A stretch of DNA of 64,000 bases from EB88 sp964245565. Lineage in GTDB: Bacteria; Acidobacteriota; Terriglobia; Terriglobales; Acidobacteriaceae. The notes beneath the pieces are model-generated. The model had not been told where the DNA came from. It saw nothing but the letters and a program-made list of their open reading frames with translations, and did no database searches. Below, piece after piece: positions 17,591-27,297 of this stretch (position 1 is its first letter; each line of letters starts with the position of its first letter). A program made the translations under genes and the position numbers. The DNA is taken from contig CAXTMY010000004.1 in NCBI GenBank assembly GCA_964245565.1, positions 1 through 64,000 of the forward strand. The letters are read 5' to 3'.

Positions 17591-18610
17591 ATGCTACTCC
17601 TTTTCCCGGCAGCCCCGGTAGCCGCTCCAAAGCACCACGATCTGCGCACGTTTTTCGAGCCCGACGCGCTCTTCAATTTCGGCCAGCACCTGCTGATCGA
17701 TGTCCTTCCCAAGATCGTCATCATCGTGCTGGTGGCCTGGGTTCTCATTCGCGTCCTAAGCTTCTTTACCGACCGGCTGGCCCGCGTTGCGGAGAAGCAT
17801 GCCGCCGCGGCCACCCGCGTCTCGCAGGCCCGCACCCTCTCGTCCGTGATGCGGGCGACCGGCATCGGCATCATCAGCTTCCTGGCCGTCATGTTCATCC
17901 TGCCGCTGCTCGGCTTCAACCTGGCGCCGCTTCTCGCCTCGGCCGGGGTCGCAGGCGTCGCCATCGGCCTGGCCTGCCAGACCGTCGTCAAAGACTGCCT
18001 CAACGGCATGCTCGTGCTCCTCGAAGACCAGTACAACGTCGGCGACACGGTCAAGCTCGCCGGGCTCAGCGGCCAGGTCGAGGCCATGAGCCTCCGCAAA
18101 ACCACCCTCCGCGACGGAGACGGCACCCTCTACATCATCCCCAATTCGCAGATCACCACCGTCGCCAACATGACCCGCGACTACTCCATCGCCACCATCA
18201 ACGTCGACGTTGACTTCTCCGCCGATCCGGACGAAGTCATCAGCGTTCTCAAAAACACGGCTATGGGCGTGCGCAACGACCCCGAGTTCCAGGACGCCTT
18301 TCTCTCCGATCCTACCCTGCTCGGCGTCGACTCCATGAAAGGCTCCCAGGTCACCTACCCCATCCAGCTCAAAACCAAGGCCAACCAGCAGTGGGGCGCC
18401 AAGCGCGAGCTGCAACGCAGGGTCAAGCTGGCGCTCATGGAGCACCACATGCTCCCCGGTGACCCGCTGCGCGTGTTCACGGTCGACGGCCCGCGGTCGC
18501 TCGGCACCGGCGCCCACACCGCCCACGGCGAAACGCCCGAAGCCCCCGCGCCCGACCCCACGGCAGCCAAGGCGCAGGAGATCAATCCGTTCACCGGCGA
18601 GGGGTTGTAA
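17591..18610 (+). CDS. MscS-family small-conductance mechanosensitive channel
   Basis: 339 residues. Three hydrophobic segments lie in the first 140 residues. The third holds the pore-lining Gly/Ala helix (ASAGVAGVAIGLACQ) followed by the conserved kink and beta-domain entry (LNGMLVLLEDQYNVGD). The C-terminal cytoplasmic domain (about 150-300) contains IIPNSQI and the alpha/beta cage fold. The channel releases solutes on hypo-osmotic shock. The C-terminal about 35 residues are Ala/Pro-rich. GGAGG lies about 12 bases before the start. Confidence 0.93.
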   Translation: MLLLFPAAPVAAPKHHDLRTFFEPDALFNFGQHLLIDVLPKIVIIVLVAWVLIRVLSFFTDRLARVAEKHAAAATRVSQARTLSSVMRATGIGIISFLAVMFILPLLGFNLAPLLASAGVAGVAIGLACQTVVKDCLNGMLVLLEDQYNVGDTVKLAGLSGQVEAMSLRKTTLRDGDGTLYIIPNSQITTVANMTRDYSIATINVDVDFSADPDEVISVLKNTAMGVRNDPEFQDAFLSDPTLLGVDSMKGSQVTYPIQLKTKANQQWGAKRELQRRVKLALMEHHMLPGDPLRVFTVDGPRSLGTGAHTAHGETPEAPAPDPTAAKAQEINPFTGEGL

Positions 18611-18769
18611 GGGCGGGAGCGCTCAATCAACGCAGAGTTCTGGTCTACCAAGCCCGCATGTGTCCCAAAAGCATTCATTCTCTTCGCTGAAAAATGTTTT
18701 CTTTAAGACGTGGCAAATGACTCCATGTATTCTCCGAAAGGTTTAAGCACGTAGTTCGGAGTCTCGCCC

Positions 18770-20293
18770 TTGCGACGTCTGCATCTTTTTCTCTGCCTCT
18801 CACTTGTTGTTTCCAGCGGTCTCTTATCCGGTTGCGGCGGATCGACTTCGGCGCCGCCTGTTACCGGCACGGTCGGTGGCAGCACGGGAGGCGGCGGTGG
18901 CAGCGCAAGCACACCTGCCGCGCCTACGCTGAGTGCCATCTCGCCGAATTCCGCGACGGCAGGCGCAGGAGCGACGACGATCACGGCGACCGGGGCCGGC
19001 TTTGTCTCCTCTTCGGTGGTGCAGTGGAACGGCGGCGGCCTGCAGACCACTTATGTCAGCGGGACGTCTCTGACAGCTTCGATTCCGGCATCCGATCTTG
19101 CGAGCGCGACTACGGCGAGCGTTACCGTCATGACGCCAGGCCCCGGAGGCGGAACCTCGCCTGCGCAAACCTTCACGGTCAACGTTCCTTCCATTCCGGC
19201 AATTGACATGGTGAGCGTCACCGCGAACCAGGTCGTCTATAGCGCTCAGACCGGGATGCTGTATCTCTCCACACCAAGCACCGCTGCCAACGGTAACAGT
19301 ATCGTGCCACTCAACCCGCTGACCGGCGTATTTGGGACGCCATCCTTCGCCGGCTCAGAGCCGAATCTCCTGTCGGTCTCAGAGACTGGCGCCTACCTTT
19401 ATATTGGCCTTGACGGGTCGAGTGCGGTGGAGCGTATGACCCTGCCGAATCTGCAGTCGGACATCACCGTGTCGCTCGGCGCGAGCAGCTTCAACGGACC
19501 TTACTATCCCATGGACTTACAGGCGTCTCCGGTCTCGGACCATACCTTCGCGGTGGTCCGAGGAGTCACTGAGGTTACCCCGGCAGAAGAGGGAGGCGTC
19601 TTTATCTATGACGACCTGACGCCTCGCGCTAATCCCATATGCGGCTTCATCGATTTCGACACCGATTGCGTCCAGGGAGGCGTCTCGGATCTCTGGGACT
19701 CGATCCAGTGGAGCGGAGACGGGACAGCGATGTATGGAGATAACAACGAGGATACCGGGTTTGACTTTTACACGGCATCGGTAAGCGCGAACGGCTTCTC
19801 GAACGTGCAGGACTACGGAGGAGACTTTCCCTCCTTCTACAACTTGATTCACTACGATGCCACCACCAAACTCGTGTACGGAGACGACGGCATCGTGATT
19901 AACCCTGCAAACGGCGAGCAGGCTGGAATATTTCAGGCCTCGGGGTCTATGGTTCCCGACGGCGCCAACGGGCTGGTTTATTTTCTCGGCAGCGATGGCG
20001 ACGACAGCTCGAACCTGATCATCGAGTCGTTCGACATCAACACCTATACGCCGGTGAATATTCTGACCATCCCGAATGTATCCGGCTCGCCGGTCCGGTT
20101 GATCCGCTGGGGAGCGCATGGTCTGGCCTTTCTTACCTATAGCGAGGGTGCCGACTCACAGAACCCGCAGGAGGGCAACGATCTATTCCTCATCAACGAC
20201 TCGTCTTTTGTTGGCAACACGACGACGAGCCCTGATGCAAAAAACAACCTGGTACACAAAATGGCAGCGCCTCACGGAGTCCGACAGCCGTAG
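18770..20293 (+). CDS. Lipoprotein with TIG/IPT domain and propeller-like region
   Basis: 507 residues from a TTG start with CGGAG about 8 bases upstream. The lipobox LLSGC puts the lipidated Cys at 22. A Gly/Ser linker (about 23-48) leads to an IPT/TIG Ig-like domain (about 50-140: LSAISPNSATAGAGATTITA). The rest (about 145-495) is a run of short beta repeats resembling seven-bladed-propeller proteins, with no catalytic motif. Such cell-surface proteins are common in Terriglobia; binding partners are unknown. It is convergent with the DUF255 gene. Confidence 0.75.
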   Translation: MRRLHLFLCLSLVVSSGLLSGCGGSTSAPPVTGTVGGSTGGGGGSASTPAAPTLSAISPNSATAGAGATTITATGAGFVSSSVVQWNGGGLQTTYVSGTSLTASIPASDLASATTASVTVMTPGPGGGTSPAQTFTVNVPSIPAIDMVSVTANQVVYSAQTGMLYLSTPSTAANGNSIVPLNPLTGVFGTPSFAGSEPNLLSVSETGAYLYIGLDGSSAVERMTLPNLQSDITVSLGASSFNGPYYPMDLQASPVSDHTFAVVRGVTEVTPAEEGGVFIYDDLTPRANPICGFIDFDTDCVQGGVSDLWDSIQWSGDGTAMYGDNNEDTGFDFYTASVSANGFSNVQDYGGDFPSFYNLIHYDATTKLVYGDDGIVINPANGEQAGIFQASGSMVPDGANGLVYFLGSDGDDSSNLIIESFDINTYTPVNILTIPNVSGSPVRLIRWGAHGLAFLTYSEGADSQNPQEGNDLFLINDSSFVGNTTTSPDAKNNLVHKMAAPHGVRQP

Positions 20294-20333
20294 CTTTGAA
20301 GTTTGAGAGCGCTACCCGGTCGGCCTTGGGCTG

Positions 20334-22454
20334 CTACACTCCCGCCAGTGCCCGCAGCAGCTCCTCGGCATCCCGCACCGGAGGCAGGCACGCATTGCCC
20401 CGGCAAACAACCACGAAACTCCCCGCCTCGGTCAGCTGCGGCAAATGCGGCAGCGTTTCCGCCAGCACCGGCGGCAGCTTGTCTTCGCTCACCTGTTCGC
20501 GCGTGAGCCGCAGCACACTCTTGTTCACCGCGAACCGCGCGGTCGCAGAGGCTGCCAGGCGCCGCGCCGCGTCGTCACTCCCGATCACCACGACCTGCAC
20601 AGGCGGCAGCAGCAGCCGCTCCAGCGCCAGCCCATAGCTTGCCGCGTACAAGCCGAACTGCTCCACAATTCCAGCAAAGCACTCCAGCGTATCCTCGGCC
20701 AGTTCCCGCAGCGCTTCATCACCGCTCAGCCCGTGCAGGCGCAGCAGCGCCGCGGCTGCCGTCGGGTTCCCGGCCGGCGTCGGCGCATCCTGCAGCGGCT
20801 TGCGGCGCGCGCCCAGAACCCCCAGCGGCTTGCCGGCATCTGTAACCTGGTCCGTATCAAAAAAGCCCCCGCTGGTCTTATCCCCGAACCGCTCGACCAT
20901 CGCCCAGCCCATCGCCGCGGCAACCTCGTAATACTCGAGCCTGGCCGTCGCCTGCCACGCGTCCAGGCAGGCGTGGATTGTCAGCGCGTAATCCTCCAGC
21001 ACGCCCGGCGCAGCATGCGCCGTCGTATGGCCGTCCGAATAAGCCAGCACGTGGCGCAGCAGCTTTGCGTCCGCATCCCAGCCATCGCGCAGCAGCCGGT
21101 CCAGCGAGCGCAGCGCAAACTGCTTCGGCGCCGGACGCTCCAGCGCTTCCGCAGCCGCCAGGTACGCCGAGATCGCCATCGCGTTCCACCCGGTATAAAT
21201 CGTCCTGTCGATAAACGGCGTCGGCCGCTGCGCCCGCGCCGCCAGCAGCTTCGCATGGGCAGAGCGCAGCAGCGCCGCCGCCGCCTCAGGCGTGTTCCCG
21301 GAGGCCGCCGCAACCTCGGCAAACGGCCGCGGAACATGCAGCACACAGCGGCTCGCATCGTGGTGCATGTCACCCGACGCGCGAACGTTGTAGTACGCCA
21401 CCGCCAGGCGCAGCTCTTCAGGGCTGTCGGCCAGCACCTGCTCCACCTCCGCCAGCGTCCAGGTAAAGTAGTCGCCGTCGTCGTCCAGATTGATGTCCGC
21501 GTCCTGCGACGCATAAAACCCGCCCTGCTCGCGGTCGCTTAGCGTCCCGTCCATCCAGCGCAGGATATCGAGCGTCACCCGCGCAAACTCCGGCTCCACA
21601 AACGTCTGGAAGCCCCGCGCATAATTCGCCAGCAGCCCCGCATTGTCGTACAGCATCTTCTCGAAATGCGGCACGACCCAGCGCTCATCCACCGAGTAGC
21701 GATGGAACCCGCCGCCCAGCTGGTCGTACATCCCGCCCCGCGCCATCGCCTCCAGCGTCAGCACCGCGGCGTGCCGCGCATCGGCCGAGCCCGTGCGCGC
21801 CGACACATCGATCAGCAGGTCCAGCGCTGCCGGATGCGGAAACTTCGGCGCCGTCCCAAACCCGCCATGCTCCCGGTCGAGGTTGCCGATCGCGCTCGCG
21901 ACCAGTGCATCCACGATCCCGGGCCCCAGCGAGCCGGAGCGTCCGGAAAAACTTTCACCGTGGTCGATCGCCGACAGCACCTGCGAAGCCGTCTTATCCA
22001 GCTCCGCGCGCCGCTCCCGCCACACACCCGCCAGCGTCTCCAGCACCCGCCTGAAGCCAGGCCGTCCATACTGGTCGCTCGGAGGAAAATACGTCCCTCC
22101 AAAAAACGGCCGCCCATCCGAGGTAAGTACCGCCGTCAGCGGCCAGCCGCCCTGCCCGGCCATCGTCTGCACCGCCGCCTGGTACCGCGCATCCACGTCC
22201 GGCCGCTCATCGCGATCCACCTTCACCGCGATGTAATGCCGGTTGATCACCTCGGCCGTCGCCGGGTTCTCGTACGACTCGCGGTCCATCACGTGGCACC
22301 AGTGGCACCACACCGCGCCGATGTCCAGCAGGATCGGCTTGTCCTCGGCCGCGGCCAGCGCAAACGCCTCCGGCCCCCACTGGTGCCACTGGATCGGCTG
22401 GTGCATCGCAGAACGAAGATACGCAGAAGCCGCATGCGCAAGAGCATTGGTCAT
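20334..22454 (-). CDS. DUF255 thioredoxin-domain protein (YyaL/SSP411 type)
   Basis: 706 residues from the ATG at 22454. The N-terminal thioredoxin-like DUF255 domain (about 1-165) has the redox pair in VWCHWCHVM (Cys50 and Cys53) and GGWPLTAVLTSDGRPF. An (alpha/alpha)6 glycosidase-like region follows, with GGMYDQLGGGFHRYSVD, WVVPHFEKMLYDNA and GWNAMAISAYL. The family is cytosolic and widespread but its biochemical role is unsettled. The gene is divergent from the VIT1-type transporter gene; starts are 79 bases apart. Confidence 0.92.
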   Translation of the reverse strand: MTNALAHAASAYLRSAMHQPIQWHQWGPEAFALAAAEDKPILLDIGAVWCHWCHVMDRESYENPATAEVINRHYIAVKVDRDERPDVDARYQAAVQTMAGQGGWPLTAVLTSDGRPFFGGTYFPPSDQYGRPGFRRVLETLAGVWRERRAELDKTASQVLSAIDHGESFSGRSGSLGPGIVDALVASAIGNLDREHGGFGTAPKFPHPAALDLLIDVSARTGSADARHAAVLTLEAMARGGMYDQLGGGFHRYSVDERWVVPHFEKMLYDNAGLLANYARGFQTFVEPEFARVTLDILRWMDGTLSDREQGGFYASQDADINLDDDGDYFTWTLAEVEQVLADSPEELRLAVAYYNVRASGDMHHDASRCVLHVPRPFAEVAAASGNTPEAAAALLRSAHAKLLAARAQRPTPFIDRTIYTGWNAMAISAYLAAAEALERPAPKQFALRSLDRLLRDGWDADAKLLRHVLAYSDGHTTAHAAPGVLEDYALTIHACLDAWQATARLEYYEVAAAMGWAMVERFGDKTSGGFFDTDQVTDAGKPLGVLGARRKPLQDAPTPAGNPTAAAALLRLHGLSGDEALRELAEDTLECFAGIVEQFGLYAASYGLALERLLLPPVQVVVIGSDDAARRLAASATARFAVNKSVLRLTREQVSEDKLPPVLAETLPHLPQLTEAGSFVVVCRGNACLPPVRDAEELLRALAGV

Positions 22455-22533
22455 GCTTTCAAGTTTATCCGGCAGGCCGGCGTGGATCCATCGCATTGCC
22501 CACCGCTGGCTTTACTTGCAGAATGGGAGAGCA

Positions 22534-23235
22534 ATGCACACGCACCCCCACGCCGAACACCACTTCTCGCAAAGCGATCTGGTACGCGACATCGTGATCG
22601 GCATGTCCGACGGCCTGACCGTCCCGTTTGCCCTCGCCGCCGGCATCTCCGGCGTCGCCCAGGGCACGCACCTGGTCGTGCTCGCCGGCTTGGCCGAGAT
22701 CGCCGCCGGCGCCACCGCCATGGGCCTCGGCGGCTACCTCGCCGCGCGCGGTGATGCCGAGCACTACGGCAGCGAGCGCCGCCGCGAAGAGCTGGAGGTC
22801 GTCACCCGCCTGCACGATGAAGAAGAAGAAATCTACGAAATCTTCGAGGCCTACCATGTCGACCGCGCGGCCAGCCGTCCGGTGCTCGAAGCGCTCAAGC
22901 GAGACCCGGTCAAGTTCGTCGACTTCATGATGCGCTTCGAGCTCGGGCTCGACACTCCGGAACCGGGCCGCGCCTGGCGAAGCGCGACTACCATCGCCAC
23001 GGCCTACATCGTCGGCGGCCTCGTGCCGCTCGCGCCCTACATGCTCCTGCGGACCACCCGCGCCGCGCTCCCGGCTTCCATCGCCTGCACGCTGGTCGCC
23101 CTGCTGGTCTTCGGCGGCCTCAAGGGGCGCCTGACTGAAACCGGCCTGGCACGCGGTGCCGTGCAGACCACCGTGGTCGGCGGCCTCGCAGCGGCGATCG
23201 CGTTCGGGCTGGCGAAGCTGCTCGGCGCGCATTGA
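22534..23235 (+). CDS. VIT1/CCC1-family metal ion transporter
   Basis: 233 residues. The N-terminal FSQSDLVRDIVIGMSDGLTV and PFALAAGISG match the first membrane segment of VIT1/CCC1 proteins, which move Fe2+ or Mn2+. A charged, Glu-rich cytoplasmic segment (about 80-130, LHDEEEEIYEIFEAY) corresponds to the metal-binding domain between TM2 and TM3. Three more hydrophobic segments follow to the end. GGAGA lies 4-5 bases before the ATG. The His-rich start (MHTHPHAEHH) may also bind metal, which is inference. Confidence 0.88.
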   Translation: MHTHPHAEHHFSQSDLVRDIVIGMSDGLTVPFALAAGISGVAQGTHLVVLAGLAEIAAGATAMGLGGYLAARGDAEHYGSERRREELEVVTRLHDEEEEIYEIFEAYHVDRAASRPVLEALKRDPVKFVDFMMRFELGLDTPEPGRAWRSATTIATAYIVGGLVPLAPYMLLRTTRAALPASIACTLVALLVFGGLKGRLTETGLARGAVQTTVVGGLAAAIAFGLAKLLGAH

Positions 23236-23364
23236 GAGCGAACGGCAAAATCTTGTTCAGCCCGGCTCGCGCGGACTACACTCGCGGCAGCTCGACTTGA
23301 TGGCTCGGATACAACAGTCGCTGCACCGAGGCCTGCCTCGAGCAGGGCCGCATGAGGGTTCAGG

Positions 23365-24054
23365 ATGGCAAACGATCCGCTGTGGATGAAAGCCTTGCTC
23401 GGTCTGCACGTGGCCGGCGGTTCGCTCGCTTTCGTGCTCGCGCCGGTCGCGCTGTTGACGGCGAAGGGCGGCAAAGCCCATCGGCGGTGGGGTCTGGTTT
23501 ACTTCTACGCCATGGCAGCCGTCGCAGTCTCCGCCCTGGTCATGTCCATGTACCGGCCGCTGCTCTTCCTGGGCCTAGTCGCGATCTTCAGCTTCTACAA
23601 CGCGTGGCTCGCCTACCGGGTGCTCGGCCAGAAGCAGGCCGCGAACAGTGTGCGCACGGCACAGCCGGTTGACTGGCTCGCCGCCCTGTTGACGCTCGGA
23701 GCCGGCCTGCTGCTGGCCGCTTGCGGGCTCCTGCACCCGGCACTTGTACAAAACCTCAAGATTCCGTCCATCCTGTTTGGCTGCCTCGCAATCCTGCTGG
23801 CGTCGCAGGCGATCTTCTCGTTCCGGCGCAGGCCCCAGGAGAAAATGTTCTGGTGGTACGAGCACATTCAGGGCATGCTCGGCAGCTACATCGCAGCCTG
23901 GACAGCATTCCTGGTCGTTACGGTCGGTCCGCTGCTGCACCTCGGCTGGGTGTTGTGGGTGCTGCCCACAGCGATCGGGGTGCCCGCCAGCCAGGCAACC
24001 ATCGCCTTTTACCGCCGAAAATTCACTCCAAGCCTGAAGCGCGCCGCAGCCTGA
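23365..24054 (+). CDS. Multi-pass membrane protein, DUF2306-like
   Basis: 229 residues with about six hydrophobic segments. The first helix and loop read LHVAGGSLAFVLAPVALL then KGGKAHRRWGLVYFYAM, resembling the DUF2306-type pattern of small membrane proteins. A central loop with RRRPQEKMFWWYEHIQGMLG is conserved-looking. No catalytic function is recognised. The C-terminus is basic. The gene ends just before the AT-richer stretch leading to the broken perR. Confidence 0.65.
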   Translation: MANDPLWMKALLGLHVAGGSLAFVLAPVALLTAKGGKAHRRWGLVYFYAMAAVAVSALVMSMYRPLLFLGLVAIFSFYNAWLAYRVLGQKQAANSVRTAQPVDWLAALLTLGAGLLLAACGLLHPALVQNLKIPSILFGCLAILLASQAIFSFRRRPQEKMFWWYEHIQGMLGSYIAAWTAFLVVTVGPLLHLGWVLWVLPTAIGVPASQATIAFYRRKFTPSLKRAAA

Positions 24055-24411
24055 TCGTCCGCCAGCGTGTATAAAACCCGACCCGTCCGGCCTCATCGCG
24101 GCCACGCAGCTTGTGGATCTTGGTCGCGCGGAAATAGTTTGTGCTTTGTTCTGCGATCGTGTTCTGGCTTGACGGAACTGCGTCGAAAAAAGAGGATTGC
24201 CGGCGAACTTCCCGCAATTCATCTTTACTCAACGCAATCGACAGGTTTCTGGTGCTGAGCTACTCCGGCAATCCGAAGAGCAAAGACCGCAGAGATGGCG
24301 ACGATGCGTCGCGAGGTCCGTCCGTCGCGGGCGCGGCCTTCGCCTGGCGATTCGCGCGGCTGGTGCGGCGACGCCGTCGCTGCCTTGCAAAATTGTGACG
24401 CCGGCCTCTGC
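24055..24411. other. Intergenic stretch, no gene recognised
   Basis: About 360 bases of lower-GC sequence between the membrane protein gene and the perR/katG locus. Short open frames exist on both strands but none has a ribosome site plus protein-like composition. It may be decayed coding sequence. Confidence 0.4.
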
Positions 24412-24440
24412 TTGACGAACAAGAAAACTTATCGTTTACT
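24412..24440 (+). promoter_or_regulatory. Candidate sigma-70 promoter for perR/katG
   Basis: TTGACG at 24412-24417 (five of six to TTGACA), a 17-base spacer and TTTACT at 24435-24440 (near TATAAT). Transcription would begin close to the old perR start at 24449 and could now serve katG. Confidence 0.4.
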
Positions 24441-24448
24441 AGCTCTTG

Positions 24449-24896
24449 ATGCGTATTTCTCCCGGCGTCAAGGCTCTTCCCTTCCGTGAACTTTGCGCGG
24501 ATCACAGGCTCACCGCGACTTACCAGCGGCAAGTTTTTTACGGCGTCATGCAGACGATGCCTGGCCACCCGAGCCCGGAAGAGGTCTACCCGCGGTCTCT
24601 CTTGCGACTATTTACAAGAACATTCATCCCTTCCTCGAAGAGGGCGTGCTAGCAGAACGCGGCATGCACCACGGCTCCCTCCGAATCGAGCTGAATAGGG
24701 TCCATCACCACAACGTCGTTCGCTCGCATTGCCAGGCCATCACCGACGCCGAAGAAATGGATCTGGGAGTTCTCCCGGCGCTTCAAGAGTTGCCCGGGGC
24801 TTTCAGGTGCAAAGTCACTCTCTCGACGTGATCGGAATCTGTGCCGCGCGCCGGAAAGCAAAGCGCAGCGAATCCAAGCTCGAACGAAAACACTAC
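24449..24896 (+). pseudogene. Broken Fur/PerR-type peroxide regulator
   Basis: Three successive reading frames together spell a Fur-family protein. Frame one (24449-24590) gives FRELCADHRLTATYQRQV and GHPSPEEVY. Frame two (from about 24591) gives AVSLATIYKNIHPFLEEGVL, HHGSLRIE and HHHNVV. Frame three (from about 24800) gives VQSHSLDVIGICAARRKAK. The first break also seems to have lost about 22 bases of the DNA-binding domain. Where family members have zinc CxxC pairs, this copy reads RSHC and CAAR, so one Cys in each pair looks replaced by Arg. It lies directly upstream of katG, the usual PerR target, so peroxide control of katG is probably lost or supplied elsewhere. Confidence 0.8.
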
Positions 24897-24912
24897 ACCG
24901 CAAGGAGAACCA

Positions 24913-27183
24913 ATGGCCAGCGAACCGACTGAATACACGGCGGAAGCAAAATCCGAACCGAACGCGCAAGTGGCGGGTGAAGCGAAGTGCCCGTTTGACC
25001 ACGCCGCAGCTTCCAACGGGAGTGCACCCAGCAACACGCCGAGGGGCAACCGTGACTGGTGGCCCAACCACCTGCGGCTGGATCTGCTGCACCAGCACTC
25101 AGAGCTGTCGAACCCGATGGGCGAGGAGTTCAATTATGCCGAGGAGTTCAAGAAGCTGGATTACTGGCAGCTGAAAAAAGACCTCGCGGCCGTGATGACG
25201 GACTCCCAGGAATGGTGGCCTGCAGACTTCGGTCACTACGGCCCGCTGATGATCCGCATGGCCTGGCACTCGGCCGGCACTTACCGTACCTATGACGGGC
25301 GCGGCGGCGGCGGACGCGGGCAGCAGCGCTTTGCTCCGCTCAACAGTTGGCCGGACAACGTGAACCTGGACCGCGCACGCCGCCTGCTGTGGCCGGTGAA
25401 GCAGAAGTATGGCAAGCAGATCTCATGGGCTGACCTGATGATCCTGGCCGGCAACGTCGCACTGGAAACGATGGGCTTCAAGACCTTCGGTTTTGCCGGC
25501 GGCCGCCCCGATGTGTGGGAGCCGGACCAGGACGTTGACTTCGGCGCGGAGGCCGCGTGGATGGGCTCCGACAAGCGGTTCACTGGCGATCGGGAGTTGA
25601 ACACCCAGCTCGCCGCGACGCACATGGGCCTGATCTATGTAAACCCGGAAGGTCCCGAGGGCGTGCCTGATCCCGCGGGCGCCGCCCGGGATATTCGTGT
25701 GACCTTTGGCCGCATGGCGATGAACGATGAGGAAACAGTCGCCCTGATCGCAGGCGGACATACCTTCGGCAAGAGCCACGGCGTCGGCCCGGGCCACCAC
25801 CTCGCGCACGAGCCCGAGGGCGCGCCCATCGAAAACCAAGGTCTTGGGTGGTCGAGCGCATACAAGACCGGCATCGCCGGCGACGCCATCACCAGCGGAC
25901 TCGAGGTCACCTGGACCACCAGGCCGCGCGAATGGAGCAACGAGTACTTCGACCACCTGTTCAAGTACGAGTGGGAGCTGACCAAGAGCCCCGGCGGTGC
26001 GCACCAGTGGAAGCCAAAGGGGGACGCCGGTGCGAACACCGTACCCGACGCTCACGACCCCAGCAAGAAGCATCAGCCGGCGATGTTTACGACGGACCTT
26101 GCATTGCGTGTCGACCCTGTTTACGAGAAGATCTCGCGCGACTTCTACGCGAACCCTGACAAGTTCGCCGACGCTTTTGCTCGCGCGTGGTTCAAGCTGA
26201 CCCACCGCGACATGGGACCGAAGGCACGCTACATGGGGCCTGAGGTGCCGAAGGAAGATCTGATCTGGCAGGATCCGGTACCCCCGGTCGACCACGCCGT
26301 GGTCGAGGAAGCGGATATCGAGGCTCTCAAGCAGAAGGTGCTGGCTTCGGGGCTTTCGGTTTCGGAGCTGGTCTCGACCGCATGGGCGTCGGCCTCGAGC
26401 TTCCGCGGCTCCGACAAGCGTGGCGGCGCGAACGGCGCGCGCATCCGGCTGGCACCGCAGAAAGACTGGGAGGTCAACCAGCCCGCGCAACTGGCGCGCG
26501 TGCTGCGGGTGCTTGAGCAGATACGGGGCGAGTTCAACGGCTCGGCTGCGGGAGGCAAGAAAATCTCGCTGGCCGACTTGATCGTGCTCGCGGGCGGAGC
26601 AGCCGTCGAGAAGGCGGCGAAGGATGCCGGCATCGACGTGACCGTGCCTTTCACGCCGGGCCGCACCGACGCCACCCAGGAGCAGACGGACGCCGAGTCT
26701 TTCGCTCCGCTCGAGCCCAAGACGGATGGCTTCCGCTCCTACGGGTACAAGAACCCGGAGCCGGCTGAGGTAGCGCTGCTGGACAAGGCCCAGCTGATGC
26801 GTCTCACCGCGCCGGATTTGACGGTGCTCATTGGCGGCCTCCGAGTGCTGAACACCAACTTCGGTGGCACAAAATTCGGTGTCTTTACCGATCGGCCGGA
26901 GACGCTGACCAACGACTTCTTTGCGAACCTTCTGGACATGAAGTACGCGTGGAAGGCGACCGACGACGGGCAGAACACATTTGAGGGCCGTGAGCGGAAG
27001 TCGGGGCAGGTGAAGTGGAAGGCCACGCGCGCCGACCTGATCTTTGGCTCGAACGCTCAGTTGCGCGCGCTCTCGGAAGTCTACGCGTGCTCCGACTCAC
27101 ACTCGAAGTTCGTCAAGGATTTTGTGAACGCGTGGCACAAGGTGATGAATCTCGATCGCTTCGACATCATTCACACGGTCTAG
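24913..27183 (+). CDS. katG: Catalase-peroxidase
   Basis: 756 residues, full length for KatG, a bifunctional haem catalase/peroxidase. The distal-site motif IRMAWHSAGTYR lies near 113-124 and the proximal His motif GGHTFGKSHG near 281-290. The Tyr of the Met-Tyr-Trp adduct is in MGLIYVNPEGPEG near 240. The C-terminal duplicate domain (about 430-756) is present. The start at 24913 is set by AAGGAG 5 bases upstream; an open frame continues upstream into the broken perR. The protein's first 45 residues are a variable tail. A strong hairpin follows the stop. Confidence 0.97.
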   Translation: MASEPTEYTAEAKSEPNAQVAGEAKCPFDHAAASNGSAPSNTPRGNRDWWPNHLRLDLLHQHSELSNPMGEEFNYAEEFKKLDYWQLKKDLAAVMTDSQEWWPADFGHYGPLMIRMAWHSAGTYRTYDGRGGGGRGQQRFAPLNSWPDNVNLDRARRLLWPVKQKYGKQISWADLMILAGNVALETMGFKTFGFAGGRPDVWEPDQDVDFGAEAAWMGSDKRFTGDRELNTQLAATHMGLIYVNPEGPEGVPDPAGAARDIRVTFGRMAMNDEETVALIAGGHTFGKSHGVGPGHHLAHEPEGAPIENQGLGWSSAYKTGIAGDAITSGLEVTWTTRPREWSNEYFDHLFKYEWELTKSPGGAHQWKPKGDAGANTVPDAHDPSKKHQPAMFTTDLALRVDPVYEKISRDFYANPDKFADAFARAWFKLTHRDMGPKARYMGPEVPKEDLIWQDPVPPVDHAVVEEADIEALKQKVLASGLSVSELVSTAWASASSFRGSDKRGGANGARIRLAPQKDWEVNQPAQLARVLRVLEQIRGEFNGSAAGGKKISLADLIVLAGGAAVEKAAKDAGIDVTVPFTPGRTDATQEQTDAESFAPLEPKTDGFRSYGYKNPEPAEVALLDKAQLMRLTAPDLTVLIGGLRVLNTNFGGTKFGVFTDRPETLTNDFFANLLDMKYAWKATDDGQNTFEGRERKSGQVKWKATRADLIFGSNAQLRALSEVYACSDSHSKFVKDFVNAWHKVMNLDRFDIIHTV

Positions 27184-27204
27184 CTGGCTTGTAATGTCAG
27201 TGAT

Positions 27205-27248
27205 AGAGACCCGGTTCAACGGCAGTTTCTCCGTTGAACCGGGTCTCT
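27205..27248 (+). terminator. katG terminator hairpin
   Basis: A perfect 18-bp stem (AGAGACCCGGTTCAACGG and its complement) with an 8-base loop starts 21 bases after the katG stop. There is no T run after it, so it may act as an RNA-end stabiliser or factor-assisted terminator. Confidence 0.65.
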
Positions 27249-27297
27249 GTGACTCACCCGCATCACGCCTCGTCCAAAAAACGATAATTGTTGGGGA

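Noticed and set aside
17077..18126. Upstream continuation of the E1 dehydrogenase frame opposite mscS and the small exported gene
   Set aside because: The strong AGGAGGAG and the family N-terminus are at 17076. The extension overlaps real genes and is low complexity.
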